A DNA stretch of 64,000 nt from Euglena gracilis. Taxonomy: Eukaryota > Euglenida > Euglenophyceae > Euglenales. Location: contig CP154954.1 in the NCBI GenBank assembly GCA_039621445.1, forward strand, positions 1,798,001 through 1,862,000. The letters are read 5' to 3'. The translations under genes were made by a program, and so were the position numbers. Positions 17,006 to 28,905 of the stretch are shown in pieces. A model generated the notes under the pieces. That model was not told the origin of the DNA. It saw nothing but the letters and a program-made list of their open reading frames with translations, and ran no database searches. Within the stretch, counting starts at the first letter, position 1. Every line of letters starts with the position of its first letter.

Positions 17006-17434
17006 TTAAAAATAATAAAATATTTTTAAATATTCTTATAAATAGCAATAAATTTGAATTAAAGTTTCTACATCTGAACTTTTAAATGAAAATTATTTAA
17101 ATCGCAAAACATTAGCAATTTTTAAAAGTTAAAATTTTCTTAGGAAGTATTTAATCAAAATATTTATATTTATAAAAAATCCGAAAAAATTTTTATTGTT
17201 AAAAGAATGTTTAATTTTTAAAATCAACAGAAAAATGCCCGAAATAAACATGTTTACAGAAAAAATTTTTTAAAAAAGTTTTAACTAAAAGAAGAAGTCT
17301 TAAAAATTCAAAAAATTAAAAAATATAATTAAAACAAACTTCATATGAAAGGGATTGAAATCACAAAAATAATATAATAAAACAATCTTCATTTCTCGAA
17401 AAATAAAAAATTATTATGAAAGTCACTGAAACCT

Positions 17435-18858
17435 TTAAGAAAGTTTTTTGAATTTTTTATACTTATCAAATTTTTGTCTTACTTTGTTGTTAACGCCCCG
17501 ATTTATGGAATTACAAAGAACACTCAAAATTAAAGAAACAGAAAGAATAGAATCATCATTTGAAGGAATAGGATATTTAGTAAGTGTGGGGTCACAATTG
17601 GTATCTAAATAAAATACGCATTTAATTTAAAAATTAATACGCTTCATCAAACTGAACAAGAAAACGATTTAAAGTTTCATACAGCTTTGAATAATTATTT
17701 ATTTAAAGTTATTAAAACTTGTTACAAAAAAACAAAACTTTTTCATTATTTAATTTTTAAAAATTATTCATAAACCTCAAAGGTAGTTTATTGTTATATT
17801 AAAAACTATATTACTAAATAACAAAATAAAATATCGAGAAATAATTTGTTACTATATTCATTCAAATTTAATTGTAATTATTTAATAATTAATTCTAATA
17901 ATTATTTTTAAAGAATTTTCATTTTATAAATTTTTTATTCTTTAATAAAAAAAATTCTACTATGGAAAAAAGAGATACTTAAAACATGAATAACGCACTA
18001 TAGTTATACTAGCAATACCTAACTTTTTACATTCACGTACAGCATTTATCTCCTTGTTTTGTCCTATTATAATAACAATTTCAGGACGTTCAGTCATATC
18101 TCTCATACCGGAAAAATATTTTTTAAGCTAATTAAATAGAATATTCTTTCGATTAATTATCTAGTTTGAAAATAAATATATTTATAAAAATTTTAAAATT
18201 TAGTTAAAAAATAAAAATTGAGTCACATTTAATTTTTTTTTTTTAGTACTAAACGTTCTTTTTTTGTTAATAAGTTGTGATGCTTTTCTTTTTGTTTTGA
18301 TTTTAGCATAAAATTTTATTGCAACAAAAATAAAATAATCCCAAAATTATTCTTAATTTTATAATTAAATGTAATTTAGTTATAAATAAAATTTATAATT
18401 TTTATTATCAAAAAATTGCTTTAATTTATTTATGCAATTTTTAATTGTTATCCAATTTGTCAATATACCGCCCAACCAACGTTTTGTTACAAAAAAAGAA
18501 TTACATTTTAAAGCGATTTTTTGTGTTAAAATAGAAAAAAAGCGTTTTGTACAAACAAAAAGAGCCATTAAGATTAAAAATTTTTCTAATAAATATTCAT
18601 AAAAAATTTATAAAGCTTTTTAAAAAATGCTAAAATCTAACAGATTGGTTTTCATAAAAAGTCACAACTTTTACCTTTACGTACAGAACGTATAAGGAAA
18701 TTGCAAGCTTTTTTTAAACAAACTATAGTCTGTAACAAATCGATAATATGAAGACCTTTGCGTTCTCCATAAATATAAATTCTCATTCTTGGATTCCATT
18801 GTTTAACCTTATGACCAAGATGAACACTAGAATTAAGCATTTTTTCTACAGTAATCAT
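17435..18858 (-). CDS. rps2: Plastid ribosomal protein S2, about five exons
   Basis: Small-subunit protein at the back of the 30S head. Exons on the minus strand: 18858-18668 ([40 protein letters not shown]), 18566-18414 ([36 protein letters not shown]), 18304-about 18230 ([20 protein letters not shown]), about 18128-17999 ([20 protein letters not shown]) and about 17606-17435 ([20 protein letters not shown]). Intron 1 is 101 bases and starts TTGTG; intron 2 starts TTTTG; the last starts GTGCG. The exon 3 and 4 junction is uncertain because a 12-A run would read into a stop. Confidence 0.92.
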
Positions 18859-19029
18859 ATTTAATTAAATTTAAAAAACGAGTAGCGTAACATACATATA
18901 AAGAAAATAATAGTTATAAAAGATATATAAAAATATTTCATAAAAAAAAATTTTCTTTATTATTTTAAGAAGTAAATACCGGAATCATCTATGTATTTTT
19001 TGTTTTATTGTTTCTTCAATTCTCTTAAA

Positions 19030-19100
19030 GACGACACCCAGAATCGAACTGGGGAATAAAAGATTTGCAATCTTCTGCCTTACCGCTTGGCCATGCCGCC
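19030..19100 (-). tRNA. trnC-GCA: tRNA-Cys(GCA)
   Basis: Minus-strand 71-base tRNA. The acceptor GGCGGCA pairs with TGTCGTC with two G-U pairs. The D-loop is AAGCGGTAAGGC, the anticodon loop TTGCAAA gives GCA, and the T-loop is AGTTCGATTCT. It sits two bases from trnF, so co-processing is likely. Confidence 0.95.
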
Positions 19101-19102
19101 AT

Positions 19103-19174
19103 GCTAGGAACCAGATTTGAACTGGTGACACAAGGATTTTCAGTCCTCCGCTCTACCAACTGAGCTATCCCAGC
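19103..19174 (-). tRNA. trnF-GAA: tRNA-Phe(GAA)
   Basis: Minus-strand 72-base tRNA. The acceptor is GCTGGGA with TTCCTAGC at the 3' side, the D-arm is GCTCAGTTGGTAGAGC, the anticodon loop CTGAAAA gives GAA, and the T-arm is CCAGTTCAAATCTGG. It lies between rps14 and trnC, as in Euglena plastids. Confidence 0.95.
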
Positions 19175-19226
19175 TATTATTATTATAAATTAATTTATAC
19201 TTATATTATTATAAGTAAATTTAAGT

Positions 19227-19635
19227 TTACCAACTCGCTTTGGTTACACCTGGAAGTAAACCATAATGAGCCATATCTCGAAGAATATGTCGTGATAATC
19301 CAAAAGTCCTAAAATATCCACGTGATCTCCCTGTTACGTAACAACGATTTCGAAAGAGTTAACAAATAAAAATACTCAAAAAAATAAATATAAAAATTTT
19401 ATAAATTTTTCAAATTATTAACAGCTATAAAATTTGAATGACAAATAGAAAATCAAATTAATCGGCAACGCAAACTATTTCTAGGTAATTTTTGCAAAAA
19501 AGAGTAAATCCGCAATTTTTTCTCAAAAGATTTTTCGTCTTTTCCATTTGTCCTGTATACATAACGGTTATGGGAATGTATTAATACTAATATTATTCGT
19601 TTTCTCTGTCTTGCTATAAGACTTTTTTTTGACAT
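19227..19635 (-). CDS. rps14: Plastid ribosomal protein S14, two exons
   Basis: Small-subunit head protein. Exon 1 (19635-19459) encodes [18 protein letters not shown] to [10 protein letters not shown]. Exon 2 (19352-19227) encodes [40 protein letters not shown] and W before the stop. The total is exactly 100 residues. The 106-base intron begins ATTTG (NTNNG), a typical group III intron. The ending [10 protein letters not shown] is diagnostic of S14. Confidence 0.96.
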
Positions 19636-19675
19636 AAATAAAAAATTTTTAGGTTAAATAATGCTCGAATAAGAT

Positions 19676-19758
19676 GCATTCAGCTGGATTCGAACCAGCG
19701 ACGTCCTTCCGGAGCGAGATTATGAGTCCCGTGCTATCGTCCACTCTGCCATAAATGC
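19676..19758 (-). tRNA. trnI-CAU: tRNA with CAU anticodon and a long variable arm (trnI position)
   Basis: On the minus strand the acceptor GCATTTA pairs with TGAATGC. The anticodon stem CGGGA/TCTCG closes the loop CTCATAA, giving CAU. A 15-base variable region (CTCCGGAAGGACGTC) can form its own TCC/GGA stem, so this is structurally a class II tRNA. The T-arm is GCTGGTTCGAATCCAGC. CAU would normally mean Met, or Ile after lysidine modification. The position between rpl36 and rps14 is that of trnI in Euglena, hence the name. The amino acid charged is inferred, not shown. Confidence 0.8.
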
Positions 19759-19786
19759 GCCTACAAATTATAGACGCAAAACAAGT

Positions 19787-19900
19787 TTAACCCTGTCGTT
19801 GTTTATGCTTGTTATTTATACAAACAACTAAAAGATTGTTTTTGCGACGAATCAAATAACATTTATTACAAATTTTTTTAACAGAAGAACGTATTTTCAT
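19787..19900 (-). CDS. rpl36: Plastid ribosomal protein L36
   Basis: A 37-residue protein, [20 protein letters not shown] then [17 protein letters not shown]. It has the zinc-ribbon residues C-x2-C, C and H (CNKC, VC, KHKQRQG) and normal L36 length. No intron. It lies between rps8 and the CAU tRNA on the same strand. Confidence 0.96.
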   Translation of the reverse strand: MKIRSSVKKICNKCYLIRRKNNLLVVCINNKHKQRQG

Positions 19901-19983
19901 AAAAATTAAGTCTAATTAAACAAAAATTATCAAACAACTTTTTAATAAAAAATAATAAAACAAAAGAGGTAATTTTAGTTTAT

Positions 19984-20722
19984 TTACCAAATATAAAACA
20001 GAATCTCCCCACCAATTTTATTAGATCTAGCCAATCGATCAGTCATTAATCCTTTAGAAGTAGACATGCAAAATTAAATTTTAAAATTTCTTTAAGAACA
20101 ATACAAGTTAATAATCAACATAAGGCTCAAATAAAAATAATAATAATAATACAAAAAATTACGTTAAAAAATATTTCAAAATAATTCACGAATAATAAGA
20201 ATTAAATTTTATGTTTTTCACAAAAACATGCATTAGAATACAAAAATAGAAATTCTTGCTAAATTATAATAAAGGAAATCATTATAAAAAATTTATTATT
20301 GCTTATAATTTTTATCTTATGAAACTCAAAAAACATATCGCACAAACAGTTAAACCAACGCCACCTGCTACTGATTGTAGTCTTTTATAACTACTATAAG
20401 TACGCAAACCAGGTTTGCTTACACGTTTTATTTTAGTTATATAAGAAACTTGTTTTGGACCTTTATATTTTAAAAAGATTGTAATATATTTTTTTATAAC
20501 ACCGTTTTCAGTTAAACACGTAGCGTCAGCCAATTCAAAAGAGTCAATAAATCCTTCTTTTTTTAAAATTTCGGCTATATTTACCGTAAGTTTTGTATTA
20601 ATAACATTAACTTTTCTAGCTTTTATTAAAAGAGAGTTTCTTATTCTTGTAAGCATATCGTATAAGGCTAAATAAAACCTAACAAAAGAATAAAAATATG
20701 TATATATATTAATAAAAATCAA
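19984..20722 (-). CDS. rps8: Plastid ribosomal protein S8, N-terminal exon unresolved
   Basis: Central-domain 30S protein. The main exon (to 20344) encodes LYDMLTRIRNSLLIKARKVN, KLTVNIAEILKKEGFIDSFE and LRTYSSYKRLQSVAGGVGLT. The last exon (20066-19984) encodes STSKGLMTDRLARSNKIGGE ILFYIW and the stop. The 277-base intron starts GTGCG, and joining T|TG restores the VLSTSKG motif. The coding frame runs open to an ATG at 20722, but the residues before LYDMLTRIRN are unlike S8. The true start is therefore probably in a separate upstream exon. Confidence 0.92.
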
Positions 20723-21190
20723 AAATTAATTATACTTCTATAAAAAAAATCACACCTAATTACATTAAATTAAATTATAAATTTTTAAAACAATTTATTA
20801 ACAAACTCTACAGGAAACCATTAATCATAAAGTTTTGAAAATAAAAAATTTAAATATTTCAAGATTTACTAATATTTAACTAATTTAATTATGTAATATT
20901 AATATAGTAATAAAAATAAGTGATCTCCCAACTAATGAATAAATTTTACAAAACAATAATAAACGGTTTGTTAAAGAAAAATACTACTATCAAAATATTT
21001 AATAATGCTCTTATTTACCGAATTTCAACATATATATAGATAATAAATATAAAAAATTATTAATAATATATTATTACACTTAAACTCGCAAATCAATATT
21101 TGTCATAAAATTCTAAAAATAAAACAATAAAATTACTATTAATAAAAAATAGATTTTGTACATCTTAACACGTAAAAAAAAGTATAAAAA
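20723..21190. other. AT-rich spacer, rps8 to rpl5
   Basis: About 470 bases with no recognisable gene. It may contain a small first exon of rps8 (expected peptide like M-x-N-D), but none can be defended from the sequence. Confidence 0.5.
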
Positions 21191-21730
21191 TTAATCTCGG
21201 AACGGGATACCTAATTCTTTTAAAAGAAAGAAAGCTTCTTGATTCGTTTCAGCAGTTGTAACGATTGTTATATTCAAACCTTGTACTTTAATCATTTTAT
21301 CAAAGTTAATTTCAGGGAACATTGATTGTTCACTTAACCCAAAACTAAAGTTACCTGATCCATCAAAACAATTCTTGTTTATTCCTTGAAAATCTCTAAT
21401 TCTAGGTAAAGATAGATTAATTAACCGGTCTAAAAAACTGTACATCTTTTCACTACGCAAAGTCAAAAACATACCAACAGGCATCTTTTCTTTAAGTTTA
21501 AAGTTAGCAATAGCTTTTTTCGCCTTACTTATAATAGGCTTTTGACCAGAAATAATTTCTAATTCATTTAATAAAACTTCCAAAATTTTTGAATTTTGAC
21601 AAGATTCATCAAATCCTCGATTTATAACAATCTTTTTTAATTTAGGAACCCTATAAGAATTAACATAACCAAATTCTTCTTTAAGTTTGGGAATGATAGT
21701 TTCTAAATAAAACGATTTTAATCTTTGCAT
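21191..21730 (-). CDS. rpl5: Plastid ribosomal protein L5
   Basis: A 179-residue, intron-free 50S protein that binds 5S rRNA. Signature segments are KLKEEFGYVNSYRVPKLKKI, ISGQKPIISKAKKAIANFKL, MPVGMFLTLRSEKMYSFLDR, LPRIRDFQGINKNCFDGSGN FSFG and LNITIVTTAETNQEAFFLLK ELGIPF. Length is normal. It should directly follow rpl14, but a 3.2 kb T-rich block separates them here. Confidence 0.97.
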   Translation of the reverse strand: MQRLKSFYLETIIPKLKEEFGYVNSYRVPKLKKIVINRGFDESCQNSKILEVLLNELEIISGQKPIISKAKKAIANFKLKEKMPVGMFLTLRSEKMYSFLDRLINLSLPRIRDFQGINKNCFDGSGNFSFGLSEQSMFPEINFDKMIKVQGLNITIVTTAETNQEAFFLLKELGIPFRD

Positions 21731-24700
21731 TTTTTTATAAAATCCTTTTTAAATATTACTACTACACTAAATTTTAATAAAAATATTTTGGAACTATAAA
21801 TAGGAATGATAAAAGTAAAATTTATAATAAAAAAAAAAAAAAAAAAAAAATTAAGAAAAATAAGATATAAAAAATGAAAAACAACTTATTATGAGATCTT
21901 ATATTAAGCATTGGCGCTAAGGATTTTTTGATTTCTAATTCAAATTTAAAGTTCATTTAAAATTTAAAAAAAAAAAAAAAAATTAGTAAATTTTATTTTT
22001 AAAAGAAACAGCATAATTTTTTTAACTTAGGATTTTTTTTGATAATAATTTGATTTTAGATTAAAATTTTATAATATATAAGAAAACTTTTATTATATAA
22101 ATAAATGAAATTTTTTTAATAAAAAATTTTTTATTTAGGATTTTTTTTTTGATTTTTTTATTTTAGATTTATTTTTCTTATAAAAATTTAGATTTTTTTA
22201 GTGAATTATCTTTTTTAAGTTTTTTTTATATAACTTTCATTTTAATGGAAGATTTTGGAGATTTAAGAATTTTATTAGGATTTTAAAAATTAGAATTTTT
22301 ATTTTTTTTATTTGGATATTTTAATTTTTTTTTATTTATTAAGTAATTTTTTTTTAGTATTTTTAAACAAAAATAATTATTTGAAAAAATTTTTTTTTAG
22401 TAAATAAATTTGATATTTTTAACAATGAATTTTTTAGTTACATTTTTGTTTTTTTTTTTTATTTTTTATTATTTTTTATTTTTAGTGTTTTATTTTTAGA
22501 ATGTACAATTTTTATAAAGGAAGATAAGTTTTTTTTAAACAATTTTTTATTTTATTATATTGAAAATATAATATTGACTTTATTTATAAATTAAAATTTT
22601 AATTTTTTTATTTTGTTTTTTTTTTCTTTTTTCACTTCATTTTCATTATTTAATTACGAACATTTTTATTTATAAAACGTTATTTTTAATTTTTATTAAA
22701 CGATTTTTTTAATTTTATTTAAATTTTTAACGAAAGCTTTTATTTAATTTAAAATTATTTTCTTGTATTTTTATTGGATTTAAAATAAAATTAGATTAAT
22801 TTCTTTTAATGTATTATTTTAAATTTTTTTTATTATTTTTATTTTTATTCTATTTTAATAATTTTAAAGTATCTTTTTTTAAGACATTTACGTTTATACT
22901 TTCCTTATTTTATTTAATATTTTTTTTATTTTTTATTTATCTTTTTATTAGTTATTTTTTTTTTTTGTTTCATATTATTTTTTTTTTTTTTTATCGGACA
23001 AGTTTTTTATTTGTTATCGTTTGTTTTTTTTCTTTTTTAATTTTCTTTTCATTTTTATTAACTTTTTTATATTCTATGTATTTTTTTTTATTTTTTTATT
23101 ACAAATTGCTTAATTTTTTTTCTTTTTTTTTTTTTTTTAAAAATATTTAATTACAAAAAAACATAACGATTTTTATTTTTAAAATAGAAAAAGTTTTTTT
23201 TTACAAATCTAAAAAGATTCAAAAATAAATATTTTATAATTTACTTTTTCTATCTTTGTTTTCTTTTCACTTCTTTTTTGTTCTTTTTCTTTTTTTTTTT
23301 TTTTTAAACAAAAAAAATAAATAAAAAAACCTCGTATTAATATTCTCATTTTCTTTCCATTTTACTTTACATTATATTTTTTTTAAATTTAAAAAAAAAA
23401 TACAAAAAAGAAAACAATAAAAAATAAAAAAATCATAAAAAAACAATAAAGTAAAAAATATTTTTTTTAAACATAAAAAAAATACACTAAAAAAATATGC
23501 CTAAATTAAATCTAATAATAATAAAAATTTTTATTTTCTTTTATTATAAAATTTTTATTCTTAATTATTTAATATTATTAAATATTTTTTAATATATTCA
23601 ATTCGAAAAAAATAAAATAAAATAAAAAATTATAAATTTTTTTAATTTTTATTTTTTTAAATTTATTATTCTTAATGGACAAGAATTTTTTTTTTGCGGT
23701 TTTTTGATTTTTCTTTATTGTCTTTTTTTTTTTTTAAGGGTTTATTCATTGTTTTTTTACTTTTTTTTTTTTTTTTTCTTTTTTTTTTTTTTTTATTTAT
23801 GCTCGATTTTAGCTTTTAGATATGAGATTTCTAATTTAGATATGTCATTTTTTTATGTATTGATTTGATTTTTTTATTAACATTATTAATTTTTTATATA
23901 TTTTTTATATTTTCTAATTATTTTTTAATTTTTACAAATACTCTCCACCACAAAAAAGCCAATCCCTCTTTTAGAAACATGCAAAAAATTTTCTTAACAT
24001 CAAAAAAATAAAAAAAAACAAAAAATAAAAAAAAATAAAAACAAATATTTATTTTTATTATATATTTTTTAAGGATTTTTTTTATTATTTTATGTTTTTA
24101 TTTAGAATAAAAGTTATTATTGCTATTTTATTTATTTTTTATTTTTTTTTTTTATTATTCTTAATTATTTGTATTATTAAAATTTAATTAAAATTTTTTT
24201 TTTTTTAGTTATATATTTTTTTTTTATTTTATTTTTTTTAGTTTTGTTTATTTTTCTATTTCTTTAAATTTTTTTTTCTTTTTTTTTGTATTTAATATTT
24301 TTTATTTTTATTTAGTATTTTTCTTTTTCATTATATTTATTATACGTATTTTATTAGATTTATATTTTTTATTTTTATTAGGTTTTTTATTTTCTTTTTA
24401 TTTATTTAGATAGTTTATTTTTTATTATTTTTTTAGATTTGTATATTTTAGTAATTTTATTATACATTGAACTTTTTTATTTATTTATTAATTTTTTAAT
24501 TTTATATTATTAATAGGGATTTTGAATTTTTTAATATAATTTTTAATTAAATTATTTGTATTATTACAAGTATGTATATTTTCTATTAGAATGTTTTTAT
24601 ATTATTTATTTTAGTTATTATAATATTGGATTGTTATTTTTCTTATTTATTTAAGTTTTTACTGATATTTATGATTTTATTTTTTTCTTCTAATTTATTT

Positions 24701-24943
24701 TATTTTGTCATTTTTTTTTATTCCTTTTTTCTTTGTTAGTTTCTTTTTTCTTACTTTTCTTTTTTTTTTTTTTTTCCTTTTTTTTTGACATTTTTTTTTT
24801 TCTTTTTTTTTAAAAAAAATTAAAACAAATACCAAAAAAATAAAAATAAAAAAAAACATCAATAAAAAAATAACATATATTTATTTTTTTATACAAAATA
24901 TACACTTTCTTATAGATATACTTTCCTTATTTTCTTTATTGTA
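21731..24943. other. 3.2 kb T-rich low-complexity block between rpl14 and rpl5
   Basis: Extremely AT-rich sequence with long T runs on the plus strand across 22000-24800 and only sporadic G or C. Open frames in it (for example 22809-23150) read as F/L/Y/I homopolymers and are not credible genes. No tRNA, intron core or ribosomal-protein segment was found. It interrupts an otherwise conserved operon. Near its rpl5 end (21914-21925) it holds a 12-base echo of the rpl14 3' end. Confidence 0.85.
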
Positions 24944-25417
24944 TCACACAACCTCTGGCGCTAAGGACATTATTTTTACGAATTCCTTTTCTCGCAATTC
25001 GCGAGCAATGGGGCCGAAAATTCTTGTACCTTTAGGTGAACGATCATTATTAATTATGACAGCAGCATTTTCGTCAAAACGAATTGCCATTCCACTTTCT
25101 CTACGTACTCCTTTAACAGTTCTAACAATAACAGCTTTAACAATATCTGATTTTTTAACAACCATGTTAGGAATAGCTTCTTTAAAATAGATAAAATCTT
25201 TATAAATTTATAAACAATATCAATATAAAAGAATAATAAAATAATAAAAACATAAAAAGATATATAAATTATTAACTCTAATACACAATTTTACAACCGC
25301 TATTATTATATCACCAATATTCGCATACTGACAATTTGGTCCTAATATACGAATACACATAATTTTTTGTGCTCCAGTATTATCCGCAATTTTCAAATAT
25401 GTTTGTGGTTTAATCAT
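24944..25417 (-). CDS. rpl14: Plastid ribosomal protein L14, two exons
   Basis: 50S protein at the subunit interface. Exon 1 (25417-25289) encodes [26 protein letters not shown] to [10 protein letters not shown]. Exon 2 (25180-24944) encodes [49 protein letters not shown] and MSLAPEVV. The total is 121 residues. The 108-base intron starts TTGTG (NTNNG), a typical group III intron. The end SLAPEVV is invariant in plastid L14. Confidence 0.97.
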
Positions 25418-25512
25418 CTAAACTAAAAAATAAATTATAAAGAACGAAGAACTACCAAAATAAGAATTTTACCAAAAATATTATTAACAAAAACAATTAG
25501 CATTAAACAGTT

Positions 25513-26575
25513 TTAAATTTTAACAATAACACGAGTTTTAATAGGCATTTTATATCCTGCTATTTTTAAAGAATACTTTGCAATGGATTCTGAAATACCC
25601 AATACTTCGTAAAGAATTTTTCCAGGTTTTACAATTGCAACCCAATATTCTACATTTCCTTTCCCTGAACCCATGCGAGTTTCGGCTGCTCGAAATGTTA
25701 CAGGCTTATCGGGAAAAATTCTTATCCAAAGTTTGCCCCCACGTTTTGCATATCTTGTAATAACTCTACGAATTAAATAAAAAAATTTTTTTTTAGAAAA
25801 GAAAACAGTAAAAATTTATTTAAAATAAAACAATTAAGAAAAATCATCTTATAAGTAAATAAGTTAAAAAACCTTTTTTATCGAAAACCAAAAAAGTTTA
25901 TAAACAATAAAAATTTATTAAATAACTTTGAAAGCAAAAAATCTATATAAATTTATTAGAAATCACAAAAAACCACAAAGCAGCTTCAATTTGACGTGAA
26001 GTTATCCAACCAGGCTCTAATGATTGTAAAACAAGTACAATATGCCTTAAAAAATCCAAACAAGCAAAATGTAATGCATTTGGCTTTTAATTAATAAATT
26101 TAAAAAAAGTAAAATAAGTACAAAATCAAATTGTATATCATAATATAAAATAAAAAATTTTAATAATAATCTACTTAATTTTAGTAAAGATTAAATGTAT
26201 TTTTTATTATTTTAATTTTTATTAGCTCAAAAAAATATTTAATACTTAAAATTTAAAATTATTAAACATTTATTACGTTAAGAATAAAATGCTATTAAAG
26301 ATATTTAATTACAATAATTTAAAACTTAAACAAAAAATAATTAAATTTACTCATAATTAATTTTTTAAATTATTTAGATCGCACAAGCATAATTACCAAA
26401 AACAACTTTATCAATTAAATAAAAAAATTCACTTAAATCAAATCGAATAAAATAACTATCGTGGTAAAACGCAATAAAAATTTTATTTTTTACATAAAAA
26501 AAGTCTCATATAGATTTTACCTGTTAATCTACCTCTATGATATTTACGAAACTTCGTTCGCTTAGGACTTAACAT
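25513..26575 (-). CDS. rpl16: Plastid ribosomal protein L16, four exons
   Basis: 50S protein near the A-site tRNA elbow. Exons on the minus strand: 26575-26510 ([20 protein letters not shown]), about 26418-26385 (KVVFGNYA, 34 bases), 26028-25979 ([16 protein letters not shown]) and 25770-25513 ([38 protein letters not shown]). They sum to 136 codons (135 residues), the family length. Introns start ATGAG and TTGTG (group III type) and GTGCG (group II type, the 356-base one). A small exon flanked by different intron classes is typical of euglenid plastids. Confidence 0.93.
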
Positions 26576-26631
26576 ATAAGACTATAAAAACAACGAAAAT
26601 AAAAGATAATAAATTTCTAAATTAGGTAAAT

Positions 26632-28905
26632 TCATTGCAACTGATTAAAATTATTACAATAAAAATAAATTAAAATCAAATTTTCAAAGAAACTAAAGTT
26701 CCACTTTTTTATGTTCAAAATTACAAAACGATTCGAATAAATCGATTTTTTACAAAAGAAACATAGTCCCCTCTGATTATTATATAAGACAATAAAATTA
26801 GGTGAAAATTTATATTTGAACTTTTCAAATATCATACGTTCTAATTTTCCTTTATTATATAAGTTGAATATATTTAAAGTATTAGATATTTTAAATTTCA
26901 TATTTCTATAACTATAAAAATATTTCGAAGAATACAAATGAGACTTTAAAAATAAAAAATTTCCTGTTTTTATATCAGTAATGAAAAATCTCCAAATTCC
27001 TGAAAAAAATTTCCAATATTTAGAGTAAATCCAAGTTCTAGTTTTTCTAGAATGAAGTTTTTTTATATATCTCCACAATAATCGGTAAAGATAAAGATCT
27101 AATTCTAAAAATAAAAAATTATTATAAAAACAAAAAAAACCTCTGTTTAAACAATCTAAAATTTTTTTATTCAATAAATTTACTAAAAAAAATACACTTT
27201 TTTTTAAAAACATTTTTACAATCATTTTTAAACTTAGTTTATAAAATTGTATATGTTTTTTATTAATATGCAATAAAATATTTGAACCAAATCTTAAAAA
27301 ATCGAAAATAAAAAAATTAAATACAAACGTCTCAAATCTATAAAAAGAATTAATATTAATATTCAAAATAATCCCTCGAAGACTAAAAAAAGATATAATA
27401 ATTTTTTTACAAATAAAAAAATCATAAGGAAACTTAAAAAAAAAATAAAATTTATCTATATAAAACAAATAATAAACTTTATAACTAATAAAAAAATTTT
27501 TAAATAGACTTTTAACAAGTTTTTTAACAAACCTAATCATACAAATCAAATTGTAATAGGCTTTTTATCTGAAACAATAAGTTCAAGATATAAAAATTTC
27601 ATTTTTAGAAACATAATTTCAAATGGAAAAATTACAATAAAAATTGCGTAGAATAATCCTAAACGTCTAATTTTGATTAAATCAATAGAATTAACTTTTA
27701 TTGTTTTTTTAGTTAAAATTTTTAATAGAACTTATTTTTAAATGAATAAATTTTAAACTTTTAAATTCAGATTTTTCAATTAAACTCAGAACAAAAATTT
27801 CTGAAAATTTTTCCAAATTATTTCTTATGTAATTTTTATTTTGAATAATTGAAAATAATTTATAAAAAAGAACCTATGAAAGAAACGAAAATATTAAGTT
27901 TTTAAATAAAACTTTTAAAAAGCAAACAATACGCACTTCTTGAAAAAAAAAATTAAAAAACTAAATATAAATATATTTGTATATAAACCATGCGTAAAAA
28001 TTACATAGCTTTAAAAAAAAGCTACAAAATCAATTTTAGAATACAGCATTATAGTTCACTACAAAAACGAAAAAAGGTGATTACGTAATTACTTATTAAC
28101 AAAAATATTCTTTTTTTATTATACAAATCTTGAAGAAATTGATAATTCATTAAAAAATTAATGATTTAATAATACAAAAATTTAATACCTGCAAAAAAAT
28201 TCTATTTCTAATGAATAACTTTATTAAAAATACAAGTTTAAGAATTCTCAAAAAACACATTAAATAGTAATTCGCAACAATCCATTAAATATAAAATTAA
28301 AAATTATTAAAAAAAGTGACTTAAAAAAAACCAAATTTTTACGGTCTAAAAAATTTTTTTTTTTTTTTACATCCAAAGGAAAATTTTTATAAATCCAAGA
28401 AAAACGAGCAAAATATAAAAACTTAAAATTTTCGACCTTAAAATAATAAGAGTACTTAAAAACATCTATTAAAATTTGTTCAAAATCAAAAAAGTTGCCT
28501 TCAACAAAAAAATAATAATCTTTTATAAAACAAGGATTAATATCATTAATATAAGGTAAAAGAGTACTTGTTAACAAAAGACTAAAAGATAATTTATATA
28601 GAAGAAAAAAATCATAAGAATAAAACAAAAACGCGTTTTTAATGTTATAAAAAAAACCATGGAGAAATAAATTTCTTTTCGAAGATAAAAGTGATACTAG
28701 AAAAAATTTATCCTTAGAAGAATAAAAATACGATTGTAAAGAAGGAAATTTTTCAAAGCAATTACGAACAGAAAAAATATGAGCATAAAAACTTTTAAAA
28801 AAACGCCGTTGTTTGTTTTTAACCAAAAATATATCTGATTTTTTAGATGCTAAATAAATTTTATGTTGTGTTAAGGAAACAGTATTATCAAAAAAAGTGC
28901 TGTTT
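26632..28905 (-). CDS. Degenerate maturase-like gene between rps3 and rpl16 (roaA-like)
   Basis: Two long minus-strand frames, 28905-28260 and 27549-26632, with a further open stretch near 27720-27560. All are rich in F, K, Y and N. The second has RYIKKLHSRKTRTWIYSKYW, resembling the maturase domain X motif, and a C-terminal QRGLCFFCKKSIYSNRF, resembling the HNH/zinc region of group II intron proteins. The first, with PYINDINPCFIKDYYFFVEG, may be a decayed reverse-transcriptase part. The place within the ribosomal operon fits roaA of Euglena, a maturase-related gene with introns. Exon structure is unresolved, so the extent is provisional. Confidence 0.55.

Noticed and set aside
22809-23150. 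A 113-codon plus-strand frame in the T-rich block
   Set aside because: It consists almost only of F, L, Y, I and S from T runs, with no recognisable motif.
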